From Planctomycetota bacterium (GTDB lineage Bacteria > Planctomycetota > UBA1135 > GCA-002686595), in contig CANKOY010000033.1 in assembly GCA_947484275.1 (NCBI GenBank), positions 1 to 40,790 on the forward strand: a stretch of 40,790 bases of DNA. The letters run 5' to 3'. Below the pieces are notes generated by a model. That model was not told the origin of the DNA, searched no databases, and saw only the letters and a list, made by a program, of their open reading frames with translations. A program made the position numbers and the translations under genes. Below, piece after piece: positions 9,365-19,391 of the stretch; positions within the stretch are counted from its first letter, which is position 1; every line of letters starts with the position of its first letter.

Positions 9365-9877
9365 ATGTCCAAAGCACTCCAAGGCGTCACCGCCACCATC
9401 GAAACGAGCGTCGGCTCGATGACCCTCGAATTCTTCCTCGACAAGGCCCCGGGCCACGTCGAGAACTTCGTCAAGCTGGCCGAGAAGGGCTTCTACGACG
9501 GGACGAAGTTCCACCGCGTGATCAAGGGCTTCATGATCCAGGGCGGCTGTCCCCAGGGCACCGGCACCGGCGGCCCGGGCTACCAGATCAAGGCCGAGTT
9601 CAACGACACGAAGCACGTCAAGGGCGTGCTGTCCATGGCGCGCTCCTCGGATCCGAACTCCGCGGGCTCGCAGTTCTTCGTCTGCCACGGCGACGCGAGC
9701 TTCCTCAATGGCCAGTACACGGCCTTCGGGAAACTCGTCGCTGGGGGCGACAGTCTCGCGACCCTGGACAAGATCGCCGGCGCGCCGGTGGTCTCCGCAC
9801 GCGGGGAGAATTCCACGCCGGTGACCCCGGTCAAGATCACCAAGGTGACCGTGCAGCGTCCCGCGGCGAAGAGCTGA
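9365..9877 (+). CDS. ppiB: Cytosolic cyclophilin peptidyl-prolyl cis-trans isomerase
   Basis: 170-residue single-domain cyclophilin without a signal peptide. Active-site segment KFHRVIKGFMIQGGCPQGTGTGGPGY carries the catalytic Arg/Phe/Gln set, followed by GVLSMARSSDPNSAGSQFFVCHG and FGKLVAGG. It is a close relative of the C-terminal domain of the preceding gene, so the pair looks like a tandem duplication with one copy exported. ATG at 9365 with AGGAA about nine bases upstream; the crotonase gene starts 5 bp after its stop. Confidence 0.94.
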   Translation: MSKALQGVTATIETSVGSMTLEFFLDKAPGHVENFVKLAEKGFYDGTKFHRVIKGFMIQGGCPQGTGTGGPGYQIKAEFNDTKHVKGVLSMARSSDPNSAGSQFFVCHGDASFLNGQYTAFGKLVAGGDSLATLDKIAGAPVVSARGENSTPVTPVKITKVTVQRPAAKS

Positions 9878-9882
9878 AGGCC

Positions 9883-10665
9883 ATGGCCTACGAGAACATC
9901 CAACTCGCCACTAGCGATGGCGTCGCCACGATCACGGTCAATCGGCCGAAGGTCCTGAACGCGCTCAATCATCAGACGTTGTCGGAGTTGGCCCAGGCCT
10001 TCGACGTCGTGCGCGACGACGCAAGCGCGCGCGTGCTGGTGATCACCGGCGCGGGCGAAAAGGCCTTCATCGCCGGCGCCGACATCAATGAGCTGGCGAA
10101 AATGCAGGCCATGGAAGCCAAGGCCAAGGCCTTCTTCGGCCAGCAGGTCTTCGGTCGCCTGGAGCGACTGGGCAAGCCCTCGGTGGCCATGATCAACGGT
10201 TTCGCACTGGGCGGTGGACTCGAACTGGCTTTGGCATGCACCCTGCGCACAGCTTCGAGCACCGCACGCCTTGGCCTTCCCGAAGTCTCGCTGGGGATCA
10301 TCCCTGGCTACGGCGGCACTCAGCGCCTGGCGCGCATCGCCGGCCCCGGCGTGGCGCGCGAGTGGGTGCTGACCGGCGACATGTTCTCGGCCGAAGAGGC
10401 CCTGCGCGTTGGCATCGTCAATCGTGTGTTCGAACCGGCGGCGCTCAAGGGCGGCACCGATGAACTCGTGGCGAAGTTGCTTTCGCGCTCGCCCGTGGCA
10501 CTGGGCCTGGCGCTCGAGACGATCGCGCGCGGACTCAACATGAGTCAGCAGGAGGGCGAGGTGATCGAGAGCGACATGTTTGGTCTCGCTTCGACCACCG
10601 CCGACATGCGCGAAGGCATGACCGCCTTCCTCGAGAAGCGCAAGCCCGCCTTTCCCGGCAAGTAA
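9883..10665 (+). CDS. Enoyl-CoA hydratase (crotonase)
   Basis: Hydrates crotonyl-CoA/enoyl-CoA to 3-hydroxyacyl-CoA. Both catalytic glutamates of true hydratases are present: E114 in GGGLELAL and E134 in LPEVSLG. The CoA-binding/oxyanion segment is AFIAGADINEL. 260 residues, single-domain crotonase. Together with the upstream dehydrogenase and the two thiolases it completes the acetyl-CoA to crotonyl-CoA segment; no acyl-CoA dehydrogenase or crotonyl-CoA reductase is in the window. Starts 5 bp after ppiB. Confidence 0.95.
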   Translation: MAYENIQLATSDGVATITVNRPKVLNALNHQTLSELAQAFDVVRDDASARVLVITGAGEKAFIAGADINELAKMQAMEAKAKAFFGQQVFGRLERLGKPSVAMINGFALGGGLELALACTLRTASSTARLGLPEVSLGIIPGYGGTQRLARIAGPGVAREWVLTGDMFSAEEALRVGIVNRVFEPAALKGGTDELVAKLLSRSPVALGLALETIARGLNMSQQEGEVIESDMFGLASTTADMREGMTAFLEKRKPAFPGK

Positions 10666-10701
10666 TTCACGTACGACTCGCGAACAGCAAGGAAGAATCG
10701 A

Positions 10702-11907
10702 ATGGCTCAGGAAGTGGTTCTCGTCGGCGGCGCGCGCACCCCAATGTGCGAGTACGTTGGCACGCCCGGATACGGCAAGTTCAAGGACATCAGCGCGATC
10801 GATCTCGCAGCACACGCCTCGAAGGCGGCGCTCGAGCGCGCGCGCGTGGCCGCGGACACGGTCGACCACGTGGTCATGGGCAACGCACTACAGACTTCGC
10901 TTGATGCGATCTACGGCGCGCGACACGTGGGCCTCAAGGCCGGCGTGCCTCAATCCGCTCCGGCCTTGACCGTCAACCGTCTGTGCGGCTCGGGCATCCA
11001 ATCGATCGTCAGCGGCGCGCAGATGATTCTGCTCGGCGAAGCGAAGACCGTGCTCGCCGGCGGCATGGAGAACATGAGCCAGGCGCCGTTCGTGATGTAC
11101 GGCGGCCGCACTGGATTCCCGCTCGGCACCGCACCGCAGATCCAGGACTCGCTGTTCTCGAGTTTGATGGATCCGGTGGCGGGCCTGTACATGGCCCAGA
11201 CCGCGGAGAACTTGGCCAAGCGCCTTGGCATCTCCCGCGAAGCCCAGGACATTTTCGCATTGCGCTCGCACCAACTTGGCGCCGCGGCAGTGAAGGAGGG
11301 CCGTTTCGCCGAGGAAATCGCGCCGTTGACAGTCAAGACGCGCAAGGGCGACGAGTCGATCAGCACCGATGATCACATCAAGCCCGACACTTCGATCGAT
11401 GCGCTGTCGAAACTGCGCGCAGCCTTCGGCAAGGAAGGAACTGTGACCGCCGGAAACGCCAGCGGCATCGTCGACGGCGCCGCGGCGGTGGTTTTGACCA
11501 CGGCAGAGCGCGCGAAGTCCGACAACCTCGACGTCTACGGAGTGATCCGGGCTTGGGGCCTCGCTGGTGTCGATCCGAAGGAGATGGGCATCGGTCCGGT
11601 GCCCGCGATCAAGAACTGCATCGCCCGCGCCGGCATCAAGCTCGACCAGGTGGACTTCGTCGAGATCAACGAGGCCTTCTCGGCACAGTACCTAGCCTGC
11701 GAGAAGGAACTGGGGCTCGACCGCGAACGCTGCAACGTCAATGGCGGTGCGATTTCCCTGGGCCATCCCCTAGGTGCGACGGGCACGCGCTTGGTGCTGA
11801 CCCTGATGTACCAACTGCGGCGCTCGAAAAAGCGCTACGGCATCGCCTCGGCCTGCATCGGCGGGGGCCAGGGCATCGCGATCCTGATCGAGAACACGCG
11901 GGTCTGA
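10702..11907 (+). CDS. Acetyl-CoA acetyltransferase (thiolase), second copy
   Basis: 401-residue biosynthetic/degradative thiolase with nucleophile C95 (NRLCGSGIQS), H355 (GHPLGATG) and C385 (SACIGGGQG), plus EINEAFSAQ. GGGQG rather than the SGGLG of the first copy is typical of short-chain acetoacetyl-CoA thiolases, so this copy is the better candidate for acetoacetyl-CoA. AAGGAAG lies about ten bases before ATG 10702. The next gene starts 8 bp after its stop. Confidence 0.95.
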   Translation: MAQEVVLVGGARTPMCEYVGTPGYGKFKDISAIDLAAHASKAALERARVAADTVDHVVMGNALQTSLDAIYGARHVGLKAGVPQSAPALTVNRLCGSGIQSIVSGAQMILLGEAKTVLAGGMENMSQAPFVMYGGRTGFPLGTAPQIQDSLFSSLMDPVAGLYMAQTAENLAKRLGISREAQDIFALRSHQLGAAAVKEGRFAEEIAPLTVKTRKGDESISTDDHIKPDTSIDALSKLRAAFGKEGTVTAGNASGIVDGAAAVVLTTAERAKSDNLDVYGVIRAWGLAGVDPKEMGIGPVPAIKNCIARAGIKLDQVDFVEINEAFSAQYLACEKELGLDRERCNVNGGAISLGHPLGATGTRLVLTLMYQLRRSKKRYGIASACIGGGQGIAILIENTRV

Positions 11908-11915
11908 GCACGAAC

Positions 11916-13931
<2,016 letters not shown>

Positions 13932-13939
13932 GAGGCACC

Positions 13940-15010
13940 ATGGCTGAATACGACATCGCAGTGATCGCAGGCGACGGGATTGGACCGGAGGTCACGCGCG
14001 AGGCCATGCGCGTGCTCGACGCCGTATCGGATATCTACGGCTTCAAGGTCCGACGCACGGAGTACCCCTTCGGCACGGATCACTACCTGAAGACCCAGGA
14101 GATTTTTCCCGAGTCCGCCTTCAGCGAAGTGCGCCAAAAGCGCGCAATTTTCCTGGGCGCCATCGGCGATCCGCGCGTGCCCGTGGGCCTGATCGAATAC
14201 GGGATCATCGCCAAGTGCCGCTTCGAACTGGACCTCTATGTCAATCTGCGGCCGGTCAAGCTCTACGACGCCTCGCTGTGTCCGCTGAAGGACAAGAAGC
14301 CCGAGGACGTGGACATGGTCTTCATCCGCGAGAACACCGAGGACGCCTATTCGGGCTCGCACGGTTTCACGCACAAGGGCCAGCACCACGAGGTCGCCGT
14401 GCAGACGATGGTCTACACGCGCCTGGGCGTCGAGCGCGCGATTCGCTACGCCTTCGACCTCGCGCGTACGCGCAACAAGCGCAAGCAGGTGACCTTGATC
14501 GACAAGGCCAACGCAGTGCGCGCCCAGGACATCTGGACACGAGTGTTCGCCGAGGTCGCCAAGGAATACCCTGACGTCAAGACCGACCACGCGTACATCG
14601 ACGCCGCGTGCATGTGGATGGTCAAGAACCCTGAGTGGTTCGACGTCGCCGTGACGCCGAACTTGTTCGGTGACATCATCACGGACCTCGGCGCGATGAT
14701 TCAGGGCGGCATGGGCATCGCGGCCTCGGGCAACCTGCACCCGGGCAAGGTCAGCCTTTTCGAGCCGATCCACGGCTCGGCGCCCAAGCACGCCGGCCAG
14801 GACAAGGCCTCGCCGGTGGCGGCGATGATGGCGGTTTCCATGCTGCTCGACTACCTCGGTGAGAAGCGCGCCGCGGTTGCGATCGAGGAGACGATCATCG
14901 AACTGCTGTGTTCCAAGCGCCTCAAGGGCGTCGGCACCGGCGTCCATCGCGGTACCGAAGTGGGCAACATGGTCGTCGCCGAGCTGAAGAAGTCCCCGGC
15001 GCGCGTTTAG
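13940..15010 (+). CDS. Isopropylmalate / isocitrate-type beta-decarboxylating dehydrogenase
   Basis: 356-residue NAD(P)-linked dehydrogenase that oxidises and decarboxylates a 2-hydroxy-3-substituted dicarboxylate. Features: GDGIGPEV at the N-terminus, GAIGDPRVP and [23 protein letters not shown] (130-139), the Lys-Asn segment [12 protein letters not shown], the metal Asp cluster [10 protein letters not shown], and the NAD-binding [20 protein letters not shown] is typical of Leu[11 protein letters not shown] is more like isocitrate or homoisocitrate dehydrogenases, so the substrate is left open. ATG 13940 is chosen over TTG 13928 because AGAGG at 13931-13935 is positioned for it. It follows the fused hydro-lyase by 8 bp, the natural partner enzyme. 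No leuA homologue is nearby. Confidence 0.9.
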   Translation: MAEYDIAVIAGDGIGPEVTREAMRVLDAVSDIYGFKVRRTEYPFGTDHYLKTQEIFPESAFSEVRQKRAIFLGAIGDPRVPVGLIEYGIIAKCRFELDLYVNLRPVKLYDASLCPLKDKKPEDVDMVFIRENTEDAYSGSHGFTHKGQHHEVAVQTMVYTRLGVERAIRYAFDLARTRNKRKQVTLIDKANAVRAQDIWTRVFAEVAKEYPDVKTDHAYIDAACMWMVKNPEWFDVAVTPNLFGDIITDLGAMIQGGMGIAASGNLHPGKVSLFEPIHGSAPKHAGQDKASPVAAMMAVSMLLDYLGEKRAAVAIEETIIELLCSKRLKGVGTGVHRGTEVGNMVVAELKKSPARV

Positions 15011-15038
15011 TACGGGCGCGGCCCCGAAGACGCGGCAC

Positions 15039-15110
15039 CAGGTTCGAGTTCGACACCTAGCCGCCAGCGTGCCTCGGCGCGCTGGCGGCTAGGTGTCGAA
15101 GTCGAACCTG
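15039..15110. terminator. Very long near-perfect hairpin after the metabolic operon
   Basis: Arms of 30 bp (15040-15069 and 15080-15109) match with a single mismatch. The stem extends by one outer pair (15039/15110) and two inner pairs closing a CTCG tetraloop. It begins 29 bp after the dehydrogenase stop. No T-tract follows, so it may be a factor-dependent terminator, an RNA-stability element or a small repetitive palindrome. Confidence 0.6.
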
Positions 15111-15156
15111 TTACCGTATGTGCAGGTCCTTATCTGACTCCCAACCGGAGCGTGAG

Positions 15157-16188
15157 ATGCACAAGCCTTCGTCCTCCCGCCGCGATTTCCTGCGCGCCAG
15201 CGCTGCTCTGACCTGCGTCGCCCTATCCGCTTCCGCGGCCCAGGAGCCGCCGGGCCAGGGACCGAAGATCGAGCACAGGCGTTTCGGCAAGACCGACATG
15301 TACGTCGCATTGCTCGGCTTTGGCGGAGCGGAAATCGGCTTCGAGAAAACGGAACAGGGCACGGTAGAACGCCTGCTGAACTCCGCGCTCGACGCCGGAC
15401 TCAATGTCGTGGACACCGCGGAGTGCTACGTGGAGTCCGAATTGCAGATCGGCGCGGCGATCGGGCACCGGCGCAAGGAATTCCACCTGTTCACCAAAGT
15501 GGGCCACAATCCGGTTGAGGGCGACCAGAATTCCGATTGGTCCAAGCCCGCGATCCTGCGCTCGATCGAGCGCAGTTTGACGCGCCTGAAAACCGACGTC
15601 ATCGATCTCGTCCATCTGCACTCGTGCGGGATCGAAGAACTGGAGCGCGGCGATTGCATCGAGGCCCTCGAGCAGGCGAAGAAGGAAGGCAAGACGCGCT
15701 ACATCGGATACAGCGGCGACTCGAAGGCGGCATTGAAGGCAATTGAACTCGGCCGGTTCGATTCGCTGCAGACTTCGGTGAACTTCTGCGATCAGGAGTG
15801 CATCGAATTGACCTTGCCCCTGGCCAAGGAGAAGCAAATGGGCGTCGTCGCCAAACGTCCGATCGCCAACGCGGTCTGGCGCCACGACGCCAAGCCGCCG
15901 TCGGCCTACCACCACGAGTACTGGCAGCGCCTCCAAGAGCTGAAGTACGAATTCGCCACGGGCGACGCGCGCTCGCGACAGGACGCCGACGGGCCCGCTG
16001 GGATTGCCATGCGCTTTGCCGCCATGCAGCCGGCTGTGAGTGTGCTGATCGTCGGCACGACCAAACCCGAGCGTTGGAAGCAAAACGCCGACTTGATGCG
16101 CGCGGGTCCCTTGGACAAGGCGCTGCACGACTCCATTCGCGCCCGCTGGAAAGCCGTGGCCAAGCCCGGGTGGGTCGGGCAAATCTAG
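15157..16188 (+). CDS. Tat-exported aldo/keto reductase
   Basis: 343 residues. The N-terminus SSSRRDFLRAS (R8-R9) is a twin-arginine signal followed by a hydrophobic stretch ending near SASAAQ, so the enzyme is probably exported folded. The AKR catalytic tetrad is visible: Asp and Tyr in VDTAECYVESE, Lys in LFTKVGH, His in LVHLHSCG; later VSVLIVGTT gives the NADPH-binding region. The start is ATG 15157; the ATG at 15118 in the same frame would place non-hydrophobic sequence ahead of the Tat motif. Export of an NAD(P)H-dependent fold raises the question of where the cofactor comes from; Tat-exported AKRs are known as a class. Substrate unknown. Confidence 0.9.
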   Translation: MHKPSSSRRDFLRASAALTCVALSASAAQEPPGQGPKIEHRRFGKTDMYVALLGFGGAEIGFEKTEQGTVERLLNSALDAGLNVVDTAECYVESELQIGAAIGHRRKEFHLFTKVGHNPVEGDQNSDWSKPAILRSIERSLTRLKTDVIDLVHLHSCGIEELERGDCIEALEQAKKEGKTRYIGYSGDSKAALKAIELGRFDSLQTSVNFCDQECIELTLPLAKEKQMGVVAKRPIANAVWRHDAKPPSAYHHEYWQRLQELKYEFATGDARSRQDADGPAGIAMRFAAMQPAVSVLIVGTTKPERWKQNADLMRAGPLDKALHDSIRARWKAVAKPGWVGQI

Positions 16189-16534
16189 TGGCCCGTAACG
16201 ACCGCTAGTTGACCGCAACGCCCTGTTCGCGAGCGGGCTTCGCCCCCCCCAGCTCGTCATGGAGTTGAGTTGCTCCTCCTCGCCGCATCACTGCGGCAAC
16301 GCGATCGTCGTCGCGCCCTGCCCGGCGTGATGGGGAAGGCGGCTTCTGCTTTCAAGCTTGGTGTTGCAGCCGGCTAGGGGCCGCGCCCGCAGCGCCACGG
16401 GGCCCGTCTCGGCCCCGTTCCTGGAACTTACCTGTCCCGGGGTTTCCGCGGTTTCCGCGCTGGCTAGCATCGGACAGGGGCGCGAGGGTCGCGCCCCGAC
16501 TTTGAATCGACTGCGACCACGAAAGAGGACCACC
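16189..16534 (+). other. Intergenic region with GC hairpin ahead of small membrane protein
   Basis: 346 bp without a supported gene. A perfect 9-bp inverted repeat GGGGCGCGA/TCGCGCCCC with a GGG loop lies at 16477-16497, 37 bp before the next start, so it would fall in the 5' leader of that mRNA. A short direct repeat of GGTTTCCGC is at 16441-16459. Purine-rich GAAAGAGGA at 16521-16529 is the ribosome-binding site of the next gene. Confidence 0.5.
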
Positions 16535-16948
16535 ATGCAACAAGCCCATGATCTCGCCGTGCGCCTGGACCGTTTGGAGCGTGAGAACCGTACGCTGAAG
16601 CGCTGGGCCATGGGCCTGTGCGCGCTGGCCTCGGTCGGCGTGCTCGGTTCCGCGCTCGCGGTGTGCGACAGCGTCAGCGCCGAGCGCTTCATCGTGCGCG
16701 ACAGCCGCGGCAAAGAGCGCGTGCGCCTGACCGCCTATGAAACCGGCGGCGTGCCCAAGCTTTCGTTCCTCGACGAGAAGGGCCGCACCGTGTTCTCGCT
16801 CGGCGTGTGTGAGAAAAACTCGGGCTACGTCGAAGTCACCGGCGTCAACGGCCTGGCCCGCAGTGCCTTCGCTGTTCAGGACGGCCGCGCCGTGCTCACG
16901 CCCGTGGCCACAGCGGACAAGTCCGCGGAACCGCGCTCAGGCATGTAG
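16535..16948 (+). CDS. Small coiled-coil, single-TM protein of unknown function
   Basis: 137 residues. Residues about 3-24 form a short Leu-zipper-like coiled coil (LAVRLDRLERENRTLKRW), followed by one membrane span (about 25-45, GLCALASVGVLGSALA) and an exported beta-rich domain with two related segments, FIVRDSRGKERVRL and LSFLDEKGRTVFSL, that look like an internal repeat. ATG 16535 is chosen for the strong GAAAGAGGA upstream, even though the frame is open earlier. No enzyme motif is visible. Likely an anchored, oligomeric envelope protein; function unknown. Confidence 0.8.
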   Translation: MQQAHDLAVRLDRLERENRTLKRWAMGLCALASVGVLGSALAVCDSVSAERFIVRDSRGKERVRLTAYETGGVPKLSFLDEKGRTVFSLGVCEKNSGYVEVTGVNGLARSAFAVQDGRAVLTPVATADKSAEPRSGM

Positions 16949-16949
16949 C

Positions 16950-16991
16950 TCGAAGAACTACGCCGCGATCAATCGCGGCGCAGCTCTTCGA
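16950..16991. terminator. Bidirectional terminator-like hairpin between convergent genes
   Basis: Perfect 8-bp core CGCCGCGA/TCGCGGCG around a TCAA tetraloop, extended by a second outer stem (16950-16958 with 16983-16991, one mismatch). It starts one base after the stop of the small membrane protein and covers the last codons of the opposing peptidase gene, the right place for a shared terminator. Confidence 0.55.
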
Positions 16992-19236
16992 AGAAGGCGC
17001 GGAAATCGCGGTCGAGCGCTTCGACGTTTCGACCGCGCAAGGCGCGATCCATGGCCACTGAGTGATCCGCGCCGTCCCTCAGGGCGGCCCACAGGGCGGC
17101 GAACAGCGCGCGCGTCTCGCTGTTTCGAAACCGCAGGTAGTGCATCCAGGCCCAGGCGAACGCGTAGCTGCGTTCGATCTGGGCCCGGAACTCGCTTTCG
17201 TCCTGGTAAGCGAAGGCAATCAGGCCCGGCACGGATTGTGGGCCGCCCTTGAATTGCTCGATCCACCCCGAGCGCAGGCTACCGGGTTTCCAGGCCTCAT
17301 CGGCCTGGGCAGAGGCCGCGAGAGTCTCCGCGAGGCCCTCGCCAAACCAGCGCGGAACATCGCCAACGCACAGGTCGAGATAGCGGTGCACGCACTCGTG
17401 CCGCAGTGTGTCCCACAACTGCGCGGCGTCCGGCTGATTCCAGGCGACCACCTGCTTGAGCAGCAGGCTGTAAATTCCTCGCGTGTTTTCCAGGCTGCCG
17501 TCGGCAATGCCCGCCACATAGTCGCCATAGCCCGCCTTGCCCGCGAACAGGTAGACCACACCGCGCTCGCGCTTGTCGGTGGGCAGCGGGCCGAATTCGA
17601 ATGTGCAGCGCTCCATGGCGCGGTCGAGCACGCGCAGTGCATCGCGACAGAGCGCGGCGCTGACTTCGGAGCGCACCGTGAAGTGGCGGCCTTCGATCTC
17701 GAAAACCGTTTTCCACGTAGGGCCCATCTCGGCCTTGACCAGCTGCTTTTCGAGCTTGGCGAGTTCCGCGCTAGCGGGCATAGCGGCGCGCGCGCGGCCC
17801 ATGACGGCGCGAGCTTCGGGTCTTAGGCCCTGGCGCAGGAGCGACTCCACCAAATGCCCGTGCAAGGGCGCGAGCCGGGGATGGGCCTTGGCCAGGACTT
17901 CCAACTCGGCTGCACTCTCGGCCGGTCGCCCGCCGCGCCCCAGGAGGATCGCGCGCAAAATTTTTGCTTCGCGCTCGTGTCCCGCGCGCGGGCTCAGCTG
18001 CTCGAGTTGCTCCAAGGCGGCTTGATGACGCCCCAGTGCCAGACTGGCGCAAAACCTCAGGTAGGTGATCGACTCGGCGGGCAGCGAGCTTTCGCGCGGA
18101 GGCTCGATCTCCAGCAGCGTCGCCAAGGCGTCTGCTCGTCCCGCGCGGGTTTTCGCCGCCAGTGCAACGACGCGCTCGTCCTGGGCCTTGTTCACCGGCA
18201 ACTCGAACTTGACTGCGGAAAGCAGCGCCGACAGGGATAGGTCCGCTGATTCAGTTGCCGCCTCGTCGCCCCAGGCCGCGAATTCCGGCGGGTCCTTCCA
18301 CTGGGCATCGAATGCGCGCCGCTGATCGACCACCGCGCGATCCATCAAGCCGTCGATCCAGCCGGAGTCCACTTCCCCTGAAATCGTCAAGCTCCCGTAG
18401 CTGTCTGGCGCGATGACGATCACCTGGCCGAAGTCCGAACGGGCGTGCGGCGCCTCGAGCACATCCACGCCGTCGTACTGTGCTCGCACGGAAGCTCCGC
18501 CAACGCTGACCTGCGCCTTCACGGTCGTCGCCGAGCTCGCGCGCGGCTTGGGATCGAAGGAATCGAGTTCGCGGTTCACCTGCTTCTCGTAGGCGAACAG
18601 CGCGTGGGCGTAGTAGGTCGTTTCCTGAGGCTCCCGGATTCCGAACTTCACACCGACCCCGGAGTCGCCTTCAGAGCACAACAGCGTCACGCCGCGAATC
18701 TCCGCAGCCGTGCCCGAGAATTCGATCGTCCAGGGTCCCCGGAAGTGCGCCGGATGAACGTAGGCTGTGGAGCCCGGGACCCGACCGAAGTCGCCCATGG
18801 ACTCCAGCGTGTAGCGAATGCGCAGTGTCCCCGCGCTCGGATCGTGGTCCAAGAGTTCGCCGGAGAGCAGCGTGCGGAGCGCCGGGGTCACGGCTGTGGT
18901 CCAGAAGCTCGCGCGCTGCAATTCGAGCCTGACTTCGCGAAGCTCCGGCCGCGCGTATTCAGCTCCGCTGTGGGCTCGCGCCAGTTCCAGCCACGCGTCC
19001 CGGGAGAGCTTCCACTTCTGGGCGCGCGAGAGACGCCGCGCGCGATCGAGGCCCTGCTCGAACGACGCCCGGTCGATCTGTGCGCTTCCTCCGGCGGCCT
19101 GAGCCGGGCCACTGGGTTGGATCGCCAAGCTCGACAGCGAAAGCGCAAGGATGAGACCGGCGCTGACCCCGACGCGCCACAGCGTCGACCGAGCGAGAAC
19201 ACCGCGCCCGCTGCATTTCACCGGCCCCTTTGCCAC
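16969..19236 (-). CDS. Secreted TPR-containing gluzincin peptidase (DUF1570-like)
   Basis: 755 residues. An N-terminal signal peptide (hydrophobic stretch about 22-40) is followed by a helical segment, a beta-sandwich region around residues 110-260 resembling a laminin-G/keto-hydrolase type lectin fold (GPWTIEFSGTAAEIRGVTLL), then TPR-like helices (about 385-495), then the metallopeptidase domain. The zinc motif is HECVH (613-617), with the third ligand probably E633 in RWFGEGLAE, the arrangement of gluzincins of the DUF1570/peptidase MA-like group. It should act outside the cytoplasm. ATG 19236. Convergent with the small membrane protein gene. Substrate unknown. Confidence 0.85.
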   Translation of the reverse strand: MAKGPVKCSGRGVLARSTLWRVGVSAGLILALSLSSLAIQPSGPAQAAGGSAQIDRASFEQGLDRARRLSRAQKWKLSRDAWLELARAHSGAEYARPELREVRLELQRASFWTTAVTPALRTLLSGELLDHDPSAGTLRIRYTLESMGDFGRVPGSTAYVHPAHFRGPWTIEFSGTAAEIRGVTLLCSEGDSGVGVKFGIREPQETTYYAHALFAYEKQVNRELDSFDPKPRASSATTVKAQVSVGGASVRAQYDGVDVLEAPHARSDFGQVIVIAPDSYGSLTISGEVDSGWIDGLMDRAVVDQRRAFDAQWKDPPEFAAWGDEAATESADLSLSALLSAVKFELPVNKAQDERVVALAAKTRAGRADALATLLEIEPPRESSLPAESITYLRFCASLALGRHQAALEQLEQLSPRAGHEREAKILRAILLGRGGRPAESAAELEVLAKAHPRLAPLHGHLVESLLRQGLRPEARAVMGRARAAMPASAELAKLEKQLVKAEMGPTWKTVFEIEGRHFTVRSEVSAALCRDALRVLDRAMERCTFEFGPLPTDKRERGVVYLFAGKAGYGDYVAGIADGSLENTRGIYSLLLKQVVAWNQPDAAQLWDTLRHECVHRYLDLCVGDVPRWFGEGLAETLAASAQADEAWKPGSLRSGWIEQFKGGPQSVPGLIAFAYQDESEFRAQIERSYAFAWAWMHYLRFRNSETRALFAALWAALRDGADHSVAMDRALRGRNVEALDRDFRAFFEELRRD

Positions 19237-19391
19237 GGCCGTGAGTGTGGCAGAAATCTAGCGCCGACCTTCTAGGGGCCCGATCGAAAAATCAGCCGCA
19301 CGGCTACGCGCGTTTCGGCGGCAGCTGTGGCAACGGTACCAGGGCGAGTTCGCGCGCCGTGCCTCGCGCTGGCGACTCCCTCCATCGGCCC

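Noticed and set aside
11553..11915. Longer start of the fused hydro-lyase (792 residues)
   Set aside because: The extension lies wholly within the thiolase gene and is a frame shadow; GTG 11916 fits gene spacing.
15039..15110. tRNA gene, because of GGTTCGAGTTCGA
   Set aside because: No cloverleaf or anticodon arm; the segment is one long hairpin.
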